From: DATAFO01 sp046728935
GTDB taxonomy: Bacteria; Actinomycetota; Thermoleophilia; Solirubrobacterales; 70-9
Assembly (NCBI GenBank): GCA_046728935.1
Contig: JBKPFS010000055.1
Location: forward strand, 1-6,873
Direction of reading: 5' to 3'
Length of the DNA: 6,873 nucleotides
Part shown: positions 1 to 5,928 of the stretch, piece after piece
Numbering within the stretch: the stretch's first letter is position 1
Layout of the letters: every line of letters starts with the position of its first letter
The notes under the pieces: generated by a model
What the model saw: only the letters and a program-made list of their open reading frames with translations
The model's database searches: none
Told to the model about the DNA's origin: nothing
Made by a program: the position numbers and the translations under genes

Positions 1-507
1 GGTCGCTGGCAGCCGGCCTCACTGTCGCTCGCGACCGCGCTTTCCAACTCGCGCAAGGAGCAGACCTACAACACGCCGGCCGTCGCGACCCTGCTCCTGC
101 TGGTCGACCAGGTCGAGTGGCTGCTCGGCTCAGGCGGGCTCGACTGGTGCGTCAAGCGCTGCACCGCGTCGTCCGACGCCCTGTACGGCTGGGCCGAGGG
201 CTCCGACTTCGCGACCCCGTTCGTGTCCGATCCCGCGAAGCGCTCGCTCGTCGTGGGCACGATCGACTTCGACGAGGCCGTCGACGCGGCGCAGGTCGCC
301 GCGACGCTGCGCGCGAATGGGATCGTCGACACGGAGCCCTACCGCAAGCTCGGGCGCAACCAGCTCCGAATCGGGATGTTCCCCGCCGTTGAGACCGCGG
401 ACGTGCAGGCCTTGACCGCGTGCATCGATTGGATCGTCGCGAACGTCGAGCGGGTGCAGCGCGGCGCCGTGGCGGGCGGGGTCACGAGCGGTGAGGTCGA
501 CGGATGA
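1..507 (+). CDS. serC: Phosphoserine aminotransferase, C-terminal part (5' end outside window)
   Basis: A PLP enzyme that converts 3-phosphohydroxypyruvate plus glutamate to phosphoserine plus 2-oxoglutarate, the second step of serine synthesis, in the cytoplasm. The frame is open from base 1, and 168 codons are visible, a little under half of the usual length of about 370. Recognisable blocks are QTYNTPAVATL near the start, SSDALYGWAEGSDFATPFV, VVGTIDFDEAVDAAQVAATL, and the C-terminal run TEPYRKLGRNQLRIGMFP. From memory these match the mycobacterial-type SerC closely. The PLP-binding lysine should lie upstream of the window, so it cannot be checked. The stop TGA (505-507) overlaps the serA start as ATGA, which implies translational coupling. 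The last dozen or so residues after the conserved helix are a variable tail. Confidence 0.95.
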   Translation, partial: GRWQPASLSLATALSNSRKEQTYNTPAVATLLLLVDQVEWLLGSGGLDWCVKRCTASSDALYGWAEGSDFATPFVSDPAKRSLVVGTIDFDEAVDAAQVAATLRANGIVDTEPYRKLGRNQLRIGMFPAVETADVQALTACIDWIVANVERVQRGAVAGGVTSGEVDG

Positions 508-2084
508 AGGTCCTGGTCAAGGAGAAGATCGCCGATTCGGGCGTGGACCTGCTGCGCGAGCAGTTCGACGTCGAGCTCGGCCTGGAGATGGACGATGGCG
601 AGCTCGCCGACCGCATCGGCGAGTTCGACGCCATCCTGATTCGCTCGGGCACGCAGTTGACCGCCGACCTGATCGACAAGGCGGAGAGGCTGAAGGTCAT
701 CGGGCGCGCCGGGACCGGCGTCGACAACGTCGACGTCGATGCGGCGACCAAGCGCGGGATCATCGTCGCCAACGCGCCCGAGTCGAACTCGATCGCGGCG
801 GCGGAGCACACGCTCGCGATGGCGCTCGCGCTGGCCCGAAATGTGCCCCAGGCGCACAGTTCCCTCGTCGCCGGGCAATGGGACCGCTCGCGGTTCGCCG
901 GCAACGAGCTCTACGGGAAGACGCTCGGCGTGATCGGCTTCGGGCGCATCGGCCAGCTGGTCGCCAAGCGCGCGCTCGCCTTCGACATGGACGTCGTCGC
1001 CTACGACAAGTTCGTCTCCCCGGAGCGCTTCCGCGAGCTCGGCGTCGAGGGCGTCGAGACCACCGACGAGCTCTACGCCGGCGCCGACATCGTCACGATC
1101 CACCTGCCGAAGACGCCCGAGACCGTCGGCTGGATCGACGCGGCTGCGATCGCGAAGATGCGCGACGGGGTGCGGATCGTCAACTGCGCGCGCGGCGAGC
1201 TCGTCGATCTCGACGCAATCGAGGCCGGGCTCGAGTCCGGCAAGGTCGCTGGCGCGGCGCTCGACGTGTTTCCCGAGGAGCCGTTCACGTCGCATCCCCT
1301 GTTCGAGCGCGAGAACGTGGTGGTCACCCCGCACCTCGGCGCCTCGACCGCCGAGGCCCAGGATCGCGCCGGCATGCACACCGCCGAGCAGGTGCGGGCC
1401 GCCCTTACCGGTGGGGTGGTCACGAACGCGGTCAACATCGCCGCGATCCGCCCCGAGGAGATGGAGGCGCTCGCGCCGTTTGTCCCCCTGTGCGAGAAGC
1501 TCGGCCGTCTCGCGCAGGGCCTGGGCGATGGCTCGATCGACCGCGTGCGGGTCGAGTTCCACGGACGGATCGCGGATCACGACACCCGCCTGCTGGGGAT
1601 CGCGGTGCTGGTCGGGATCCTCTCCGGCCACACGGAGGAGCCCGTCAACCTGGTCAACGCCCCGGCGATGGCGGAGGAGCGCGGGATCGAGCTGATCGAG
1701 GTGAAGGAGGCGACCTCCGAGGACTTCACCGAGCTGGTCGTGGTTCGGCTGGGCGGCGGGGACGGCGCCGCCGAGGTCGCCGGCACCGGGGTGGGGCCGC
1801 GCAACGTGCCCTACCTGGTCCGGGTCTGGGGCCAGAGCTTCTACATGCCGTTCGCCGACCATCTCGCGGTGTTCCGGTACGCCGACCAGCCGGGGATGAT
1901 CGGCCGGGTCGGCACCGCGTTCGGCGAGCACGGCGTGAACATCGTCTCCGCAGCCGTCGGCGCCGAGGCTCGCGAGCATGAGGCGGTGATGGCGTTGACC
2001 ACCGACGGGCCCGTTCCGCAGGACGTGATCGATGCGATCGCGTCCTCCGATGGCTTCTTCGTCGGTCGCGCCGTGGATCTGTAG
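504..2084 (+). CDS. serA: D-3-phosphoglycerate dehydrogenase, long form with ACT domain
   Basis: This enzyme oxidises 3-phosphoglycerate to 3-phosphohydroxypyruvate with NAD+, the committed step of serine synthesis. It has 526 residues, the usual size of the long (type I) form found in Mycobacterium. The Rossmann motif GFGRIG is at 145-150. The catalytic triad of the D-2-hydroxyacid dehydrogenase family is present: R230 in NCARGEL, E259 in DVFPEEP and H277 in TPHLGAST, with spacings that match the mycobacterial enzyme as I recall it. Residues of about 316-450 form the intervening allosteric-substrate-binding domain. Residues of about 453-526 form the ACT domain (FRYADQPGMIGRVGTAFGEHGVNIV), where L-serine feedback is expected. 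The ATG at 504 overlaps the serC stop. A modest GAGG ribosome site (493-496) lies 7 bases upstream. Co-expression with serC is very likely. No truncation or missing key residue is seen. Confidence 0.98.
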   Translation: MKVLVKEKIADSGVDLLREQFDVELGLEMDDGELADRIGEFDAILIRSGTQLTADLIDKAERLKVIGRAGTGVDNVDVDAATKRGIIVANAPESNSIAAAEHTLAMALALARNVPQAHSSLVAGQWDRSRFAGNELYGKTLGVIGFGRIGQLVAKRALAFDMDVVAYDKFVSPERFRELGVEGVETTDELYAGADIVTIHLPKTPETVGWIDAAAIAKMRDGVRIVNCARGELVDLDAIEAGLESGKVAGAALDVFPEEPFTSHPLFERENVVVTPHLGASTAEAQDRAGMHTAEQVRAALTGGVVTNAVNIAAIRPEEMEALAPFVPLCEKLGRLAQGLGDGSIDRVRVEFHGRIADHDTRLLGIAVLVGILSGHTEEPVNLVNAPAMAEERGIELIEVKEATSEDFTELVVVRLGGGDGAAEVAGTGVGPRNVPYLVRVWGQSFYMPFADHLAVFRYADQPGMIGRVGTAFGEHGVNIVSAAVGAEAREHEAVMALTTDGPVPQDVIDAIASSDGFFVGRAVDL

Positions 2085-2123
2085 CCGCCGAAAGTCCCGG
2101 CTCCGCCTCGACTTCCGCCGGGA

Positions 2124-2129
2124 TAGGGT
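2124..2129 (+). promoter_or_regulatory. Candidate -10 box TAGGGT for the VAT-1-like oxidoreductase gene
   Basis: TAGGGT fits the TANNNT form of actinobacterial -10 boxes and ends 8 bases before the ATG at 2138. Transcription would start at or next to the start codon, giving a leaderless mRNA. No clear -35 box is seen. A GGGTGGGGG run sits between box and start but is too close to the ATG to be a good Shine-Dalgarno site. Confidence 0.55.
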
Positions 2130-2137
2130 GGGGGCCC

Positions 2138-3166
2138 ATGCGTGCCGTCGTCATTCCGCGTCACGGCGGACCCGAGGTCCTAGAAGTCCAGGAGCGCCCG
2201 GATCCTGAGGTTGGGCCTGACCAGATTCGCATCGCCGTGAAGGCGGCGGGGATCAACTTCGCCGATCTCCTCGCCCGGTCGGGCGTCTACCCGGATGCTC
2301 CGTCCCCGCCATGCATCGTCGGCTACGAGGTCGCTGGGGAGGTGGAGAGCGTTGGTGACGGGGTCGATGGGCTTGAGCCCGGTGATCGCGTCGTCGCCGG
2401 CACACGCTTCGGCGGCCACGCCTCGATGATCACCGTCCCCGCGAACGTGGCGATGCCGCTGCCCGACCGTCTGTCCTTCGAGCAGGGAGCGGCGATTCCG
2501 GTCAACTACGCGGCGGCCCAGGCCGGGTTGGTGACGATGGCGGGGCTGAAGCCGGGCGAGCGCGTGCTGATCCACGCCGCGGCGGGTGGGGTCGGCCTCT
2601 CGGCAACGCAAATGGCGAAGCGGATCGGGGCTGAGGTCTTCGGGACCGCCTCGCCGTCAAAGCACGACGCTATCCGCGAACACGGTGTGGATCACCCGAT
2701 CGACTACCGCTCCCAGGACTTCGAGGCCGAGGTGCGCCGCCTCACCGAGGGCGACGGGATCGATGTCGCCTTCGACGCGCTCGGCCCCAAGAGCTTCCGC
2801 AAGGACTATCGCTTGCTCCGGAACGGAGGACGGTTGGTCATGTACGGCTACTCGGAGTCCGAGTCGGCCGGCGGACGCAACCTGGCCGCCATGGCCGGGG
2901 TCCTTGCGCGGGCGCCGTTCGCGACGCTGCCCTGGTGGAAGAGCCTCGCGATGCTGAACGAGAACAAGGGCGTCTTCGGCCTCAACGTGATCAAGTGGTC
3001 CAACGCCGAGATCCGCGAGCGGCTGCTGGCACCGCTCTTGCCAGCGTTCGAGGCCGGGGACCTCGATCCGGTCGTTGCCGAGGCGTTCCCATTCGATCGC
3101 GCGGCCGACGCCCACCGCTTCATCGCCGAGCGGCGCAACATCGGCAAGGTTGTATTGACGCCCTGA
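2138..3166 (+). CDS. Zinc-free medium-chain oxidoreductase, VAT-1 / quinone reductase-like
   Basis: A predicted cytoplasmic NAD(P)H-dependent oxidoreductase of the medium-chain dehydrogenase/reductase superfamily, 342 residues, the usual length. The N-terminal GroES-like domain (about 1-120) contains AAGINFADLLARSGVYP (37-53) and GYEVAGEVESVG. The Rossmann domain carries the nucleotide loop AAAGGVG at 147-153. It is followed by GTASPSKHDAIREHGVDHPIDY, which resembles the vertebrate VAT-1 sequence as I remember it. The zinc-ligand pattern of alcohol dehydrogenases (GHE and a four-cysteine lobe) is absent; the only cysteine is C59, so it should be zinc-independent. The substrate is unknown; quinones or enones are plausible from the family. 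It lies 53 bases after serA and appears to have its own promoter, so a link to serine synthesis is not implied. The family assignment is firm and the substrate is not. Confidence 0.9.
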   Translation: MRAVVIPRHGGPEVLEVQERPDPEVGPDQIRIAVKAAGINFADLLARSGVYPDAPSPPCIVGYEVAGEVESVGDGVDGLEPGDRVVAGTRFGGHASMITVPANVAMPLPDRLSFEQGAAIPVNYAAAQAGLVTMAGLKPGERVLIHAAAGGVGLSATQMAKRIGAEVFGTASPSKHDAIREHGVDHPIDYRSQDFEAEVRRLTEGDGIDVAFDALGPKSFRKDYRLLRNGGRLVMYGYSESESAGGRNLAAMAGVLARAPFATLPWWKSLAMLNENKGVFGLNVIKWSNAEIRERLLAPLLPAFEAGDLDPVVAEAFPFDRAADAHRFIAERRNIGKVVLTP

Positions 3167-3183
3167 CCCGCCGCGGCCGTGGT

Positions 3184-3189
3184 TACGCT
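3184..3189 (+). promoter_or_regulatory. Candidate -10 box TACGCT for the membrane-protein gene
   Basis: TACGCT ends exactly 7 bases before an in-frame GTG at 3197, the same geometry as the box before the short-chain dehydrogenase gene. This argues for a leaderless transcript and decides the start codon. The gap between the preceding stop (3166) and this start is only 30 bases. A TTGACG at 3155-3160 is 23 bases upstream of the box, too far for a normal -35. Confidence 0.5.
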
Positions 3190-3196
3190 CACCGGC

Positions 3197-3901
3197 GTGC
3201 CGGCCCTCGAACTCGCGAGCATCGGCAGCCTCTACGAGCGGGCGATCGTCGACACCGGGCGCCAGGCCGAGTTCCTGTTCTTCGTGGCCTTCCTGGTCAG
3301 CTGGGCATTCATCCGCACAAGCGCGCACCTGATCCGAGCACAGGTGAGCTGGTGGCCGGGCAACGTCGAGGTCGGCGGCACGCACGTCCACCACCTGGTC
3401 TGGGGGATCCTGCTGCTGCTGATCGCCGGCTACGTCGGGGTGGCGGTCCAGCCCGCGTCGCCCTGGCACGAGATCGTCGCGGTGCTGTTCGGGATCGGCA
3501 CCGGGCTGACCCTGGACGAGTTCGCGCTCTGGCTCAACCTGCGCGACGTCTACTGGGAGAAGGAGGGCCGGCGGTCGATAGACGCGGTGATCGTCGCCGC
3601 ATGCCTCTCCGGGATGGTGCTGGTCGGGTTTGCCGCCTGGGCGGACGTGGCGACGTCCGTGGAGGACGAGGTCTTCGCCGCCGTCGGGGCGGCCGGCGTG
3701 CTCGGCATCGCGTTCGTGCTCGCCACCGCGGCGAAGGAGAAGTTCGGCATGGCGCTGGTCGGGCTCTTCGTCCCCCCGGTCGCGGTCGTAGGGGCCGTGC
3801 GCCTGGCCAAGCCCCGCTCGCTGTGGGCGCGAGTGTTCTACGGCGACGCCAAGCGCTCGCGCGCCGAGCAGCGGTTCGGTACTCTGCGCGGCAGCGAATG
3901 A
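3197..3901 (+). CDS. Multi-pass membrane protein of unknown function
   Basis: No function recognised. The 234-residue product looks like a conserved actinobacterial integral membrane protein. Predicted membrane segments by eye are about 25-39, 65-84, 92-113, 127-148, 159-178 and 184-203, followed by a basic tail (KRSRAEQRFG). The most distinctive polar residues sit in or next to membrane segments: a GGTHVHH cluster (H63, H65, H66) just before segment two, and D107-E108 within segment three (GLTLDEFALWLNLRDVYW). They could form a metal or proton site, but this is speculation. I chose GTG 3197 rather than GTG 3179 because a TACGCT box lies between the two, 7 bases before 3197; neither start has a Shine-Dalgarno site. 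The stop TGA (3899-3901) overlaps the ATG of the leucine leader peptide as ATGA, so some leuA transcription may come from this gene. Confidence 0.75.
   Translation: MPALELASIGSLYERAIVDTGRQAEFLFFVAFLVSWAFIRTSAHLIRAQVSWWPGNVEVGGTHVHHLVWGILLLLIAGYVGVAVQPASPWHEIVAVLFGIGTGLTLDEFALWLNLRDVYWEKEGRRSIDAVIVAACLSGMVLVGFAAWADVATSVEDEVFAAVGAAGVLGIAFVLATAAKEKFGMALVGLFVPPVAVVGAVRLAKPRSLWARVFYGDAKRSRAEQRFGTLRGSE
3880..3885 (+). promoter_or_regulatory. Candidate -10 box TACTCT for the leucine leader and leuA
   Basis: TACTCT fits TANNNT and lies inside the last codons of the membrane-protein gene, 12 bases before the leader-peptide ATG at 3898. Starting 7-8 bases after the box would give a 5' leader of only about 4-5 bases before the ATG. 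No clear -35 is visible. The alternative is read-through from the upstream gene's promoter with ATGA-coupled translation. Confidence 0.4.
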
Positions 3902-3957
3902 CGCATCGCACGTCCAGCCTGGCGCTTCTCCTTCTCCTCCCCCTTCGGGGGGAGTGA
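3898..3957 (+). CDS. leuL: Leucine-rich leader peptide upstream of leuA
   Basis: A 19-residue open frame, MTHRTSSLALLLLLPLRGE then TGA, ends 64 bases before the leuA start. Seven residues are leucine, five of them consecutive (codons 10-14: CTT CTC CTT CTC CTC), plus codon 8 (CTG) and codon 16 (CTT). This is the signature of a ribosome-stalling leader peptide that senses charged leucine tRNA. Leucine-rich leader peptides before leuA are known or predicted in enterobacteria and in several actinobacteria. CTT is rare here (by my reading two cases among the roughly 37 leucines of leuA) but makes up three of the seven leader leucine codons, which would sharpen the response. Its ATG overlaps the stop of the membrane-protein gene, and there is no Shine-Dalgarno site. 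The symbol follows enterobacterial usage for a leuA leader; it does not imply homology. Confidence 0.82.
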   Translation: MTHRTSSLALLLLLPLRGE

Positions 3958-4019
3958 TCGCCGGGCGGCGCGACAGCCGCGAACGCAAGAGATTTCATTC
4001 GCACCGAGAAGGAGGAAGC
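3924..4019 (+). promoter_or_regulatory. leuA leader RNA: leucine-codon tract as anti-Shine-Dalgarno
   Basis: Bases 3928-3936 (CTCCTTCTC) are an exact reverse complement of 4006-4014 (GAGAAGGAG), the 5' part of the leuA ribosome site. Allowing one bulged G (4015) the helix extends by 3924-3927 with 4016-4019, for 13 Watson-Crick pairs that cover the whole GGAGG core (4011-4015). The upstream strand of this helix is leader codons 10-13 plus the last base of codon 9. Inferred mechanism: a ribosome stalled on leucine codons covers this strand and leaves the leuA site open; with ample leucine the leader is finished and the strand is free to close it. Between the arms lie the hairpin at 3937-3954 and a second small stem, GCGGC/GCCGC (3965-3969 with 3976-3980). 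No hairpin followed by a U-run is present, which favours translational control over transcription attenuation. Confidence 0.6.
3937..3954 (+). promoter_or_regulatory. UUCG-capped hairpin at the end of the leucine leader frame
   Basis: CTCCCCC (3937-3943) pairs with GGGGGAG (3948-3954) around a TTCG loop, which as RNA is a C(UUCG)G tetraloop, an exceptionally stable form. The hairpin occupies exactly leader codons 14-19, directly before the TGA, and abuts the strand proposed to pair with the leuA ribosome site, so the two helices could stack. No T-run follows (the next bases are TGATCGCC), so it is a poor intrinsic terminator. Confidence 0.55.
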
Positions 4020-4021
4020 CC

Positions 4022-5635
4022 ATGGCGGGCCATGAGACCAACGGAGTACCCGACGTAGCCGACGCGGACCGCGTCCACATCTTCGACACCACGCTGCGTG
4101 ACGGCGAGCAGTCGCCCGGGATCTCCCTCAACACGCAGGAGAAGGCGGAGATCGCGCAGCAGCTGGCGCGGCTCGGCGTCGACGTGATCGAGGCGGGCTT
4201 CCCGATCACCTCCCCCGGCGACTACGAGGCCGTCGAGACGATCGCCCGCAACGTCCACGGGCCGGTGATCTGCGGTCTCGCGCGCACGCACAAGGCCGAC
4301 ATCGACGCGGCCTGGGGCGCGATCAAGGACTCCGACCGCCCCCGCATCCACACCTTCATCTCGACCTCCGACATCCACATCGAGCACCAGCTCCAGACCA
4401 GCCGGGAGGACGTGAAGGGCCAGGCGAAGGCCGCGGTGGCCCTGGCGAAGTCGTATTGCGACGACGTCGAGTTCTCGCCCATGGACGCGACGCGCGCGGA
4501 CGTGGAGTTCACCGCCGAGGTCTGCGCGATCGCCGTGGCCGAGGGCGCGACGGTGATCAACATCCCCGACACGGTCGGCTACACGACCCCCGAGGAGTAC
4601 CGCCGCTACTTCGAGCGCCTGTACGAGCTCGTGCCCGGGCTGCGAGACGTGCGGGTCTCCGTCCACTGCCACGACGACCTGGGGCTCGCGGTCGCGAACT
4701 CCTACGCCGGCGTCCTTGCCGGGGCACGGCAGGTCGAGTGCGCCGTGAACGGGATCGGGGAGCGAGCCGGCAACTGCTCGCTGGAGGAGATCGTGATGCT
4801 GCTACGGACCCGGCGCGACGAGCACGGCCTCGACACCACGCTCGACACTCGCGAGCTTGCCCGGACGAGCCGTATGGTGAGTCGGTTCACCGGCTACGCC
4901 GTGCAGCCGAACAAGGCCGTGGTCGGGCGCAACGCCTTCGCCCACGAGTCCGGCATCCACCAGGACGGGGTGCTGAAGGAACGCACCACCTACGAGATCA
5001 TGGACGCGCGGGACGTCGGCCTGGAGTCGAACTCGATCGTGCTCGGCAAGCACTCGGGACGCCACGCGCTGCGCGACGCTCTCGAGCAGCTCGGGTTCAA
5101 GGTCGAGGGCAACGCGCTGAACCAGGCGTTCAAGCGCTTCAAGGAGATCGCGGACCGCAAGAAGCAGGTGACGGGCCTCGACCTCGAGGCGATCGTCTCC
5201 GACCAGGTCCGCGAGGGCTCGGAGCGTTACGAGCTGGCCTGGTTCGACGTCGAGGCCTCCTCGCGGCGCGAGCCGCGGGCGCGGGTGGCCGTCGCACTGC
5301 CGTCTGGCGAGGCGGCGGAGGGCGAGTCCGGGGGCGACGGGCCCGTCGACGCGATCTTCGGCGCGATCCGCGACGCCACGGGCATCGACTCCGAGCTGCG
5401 CCAGTACACGGTGTCGGCGGTGACCGAGGGCGAGGACGCCCTCGGCGAGGTGACGGTGATGCTCCGGGCCCACGGCCGTCTCGCCTCCGGCCAGGGCGTC
5501 GCCACCGACATCCTCGAGGCGTCGGCGCGCGCGTACGTGCGGGCGCTCTCGAACGCGCTCGAGGGTGCTGCCGTGCGCGAGGCGGAGGGGGTCACGGCCG
5601 AGGCCGCGACGGAGCCGGCGACGCCTGGGCCGTAG
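4022..5635 (+). CDS. leuA: 2-isopropylmalate synthase (short, LeuA type 1)
   Basis: Condenses acetyl-CoA with 3-methyl-2-oxobutanoate, the committed step of leucine synthesis. The product has 537 residues, typical of the shorter LeuA type, not the roughly 570-640 residue form of Mycobacterium and Corynebacterium. The catalytic TIM barrel opens with FDTTLRDGEQSPG (R26 catalytic, D27 metal ligand). HCHDD gives H215 and H217, and NGIGERAGNCS gives N251 as the other metal ligands; the spacing matches the neisserial enzyme as I recall it. AHESGIHQDG (307-316) marks the subdomain region. Residues of about 400-520 form the C-terminal leucine-sensing domain, with an acidic glycine-rich stretch near 430-440. 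GGAGG (4011-4015), 6 bases before the ATG, is the strongest Shine-Dalgarno site in the window; its flanking bases can pair with the leader's leucine codons. Regulation is therefore probably double: feedback on the enzyme and leader control of synthesis. Confidence 0.98.
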   Translation: MAGHETNGVPDVADADRVHIFDTTLRDGEQSPGISLNTQEKAEIAQQLARLGVDVIEAGFPITSPGDYEAVETIARNVHGPVICGLARTHKADIDAAWGAIKDSDRPRIHTFISTSDIHIEHQLQTSREDVKGQAKAAVALAKSYCDDVEFSPMDATRADVEFTAEVCAIAVAEGATVINIPDTVGYTTPEEYRRYFERLYELVPGLRDVRVSVHCHDDLGLAVANSYAGVLAGARQVECAVNGIGERAGNCSLEEIVMLLRTRRDEHGLDTTLDTRELARTSRMVSRFTGYAVQPNKAVVGRNAFAHESGIHQDGVLKERTTYEIMDARDVGLESNSIVLGKHSGRHALRDALEQLGFKVEGNALNQAFKRFKEIADRKKQVTGLDLEAIVSDQVREGSERYELAWFDVEASSRREPRARVAVALPSGEAAEGESGGDGPVDAIFGAIRDATGIDSELRQYTVSAVTEGEDALGEVTVMLRAHGRLASGQGVATDILEASARAYVRALSNALEGAAVREAEGVTAEAATEPATPGP

Positions 5636-5640
5636 CCGCA

Positions 5641-5660
5641 CCGGCGTCATGTTGCGCCGG
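5641..5660 (+). terminator. GC hairpin just after leuA, possible terminator
   Basis: CCGGCG (5641-5646) is the reverse complement of CGCCGG (5655-5660), with an 8-base loop, starting 5 bases after the leuA stop. There is no T-run after it. Placement suggests a 3' end or RNA-stability hairpin, but it lacks the full intrinsic-terminator signature. Confidence 0.35.
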
Positions 5661-5915
5661 GTCGCGGCGCGTGGGATGGTTGGCCCGTGATCGTCGAGCA
5701 GGCCGCTGACGCGCTTGGCTCGGTAAGCGAGGACCTCGGTCATGTGCTCCGCGGCTCGCCCGCCGGGCTCGTAGGAGACATGGATGAGCAAGACTGGCGT
5801 CGGCACTTCGGCTCGCGTTACGAAAGGTGGGTCGACTGCAAGCGAACCTCGATCCGCACGGCGTCTTCTGCTCGCTCCTCCTGCCATGAACATACGCTGG
5901 TGGCGGCTCACCAAA

Positions 5916-5921
5916 TAGCCT
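5916..5921 (+). promoter_or_regulatory. Candidate -10 box TAGCCT for the short-chain dehydrogenase gene
   Basis: TAGCCT (TANNNT form) ends exactly 7 bases before the GTG at 5929. The start codon has no Shine-Dalgarno site, so a leaderless transcript is the simplest reading. No clear -35 is visible. Confidence 0.55.
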
Positions 5922-5928
5922 CTCGAGC

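Larger units (their letters stand above)
5636..5928 (+). other. Gap between leuA and the dehydrogenase gene; no secure gene
   Basis: This stretch of about 290 bases has lower GC than its neighbours, especially from about 5780 onward. It holds the hairpin at 5641-5660 and the -10 box at 5916-5921. One open frame starts at GTG 5687 and runs 90 codons to 5959, overlapping the next gene by 31 bases. Its first half (about MIVEQAADALGSVSEDLGHV up to a DWRRHFGSRYERW stretch) reads like protein, but the second half is serine- and arginine-rich, and its codon third positions are less GC-rich than in the confirmed genes. A GATGGT box 6 bases before GTG 5687 weakly resembles the leaderless promoters elsewhere. 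I recognise no family on either strand. It may be a small gene, a decayed remnant or a noncoding spacer. Confidence 0.4.

Noticed and set aside
339..1979. Long open frames antisense and in shifted plus frame across serA
   Set aside because: They are shadows of a high-GC gene: the translations are rich in Arg, Ala, Asp and Gly with no recognisable domain, while the serA frame carries a complete catalytic set.
2095..2123. TCCCGG/CCGGGA stem after serA as a terminator
   Set aside because: Only 6 pairs with a 17-base loop and no T-run; weak and partly next to the following promoter box.
3155..3160. TTGACG as a -35 box for the membrane-protein gene
   Set aside because: It is 23 bases from the TACGCT box, too far for a normal sigma-70-type promoter, and falls in the end of the preceding coding sequence.
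3179..3181. GTG 3179 as the start of the membrane protein
   Set aside because: It lies upstream of the TACGCT -10 candidate and has no Shine-Dalgarno site; GTG 3197 fits the leaderless spacing seen at other genes.
3937..3954. Hairpin as a classical attenuator terminator for leuA
   Set aside because: It lies inside the leader reading frame and no T-run follows, so it does not meet the intrinsic-terminator pattern.
2657..3988. Long antisense frame over the oxidoreductase and membrane-protein genes
   Set aside because: Low-complexity composition with no known motif, overlapping two better-supported plus-strand genes.
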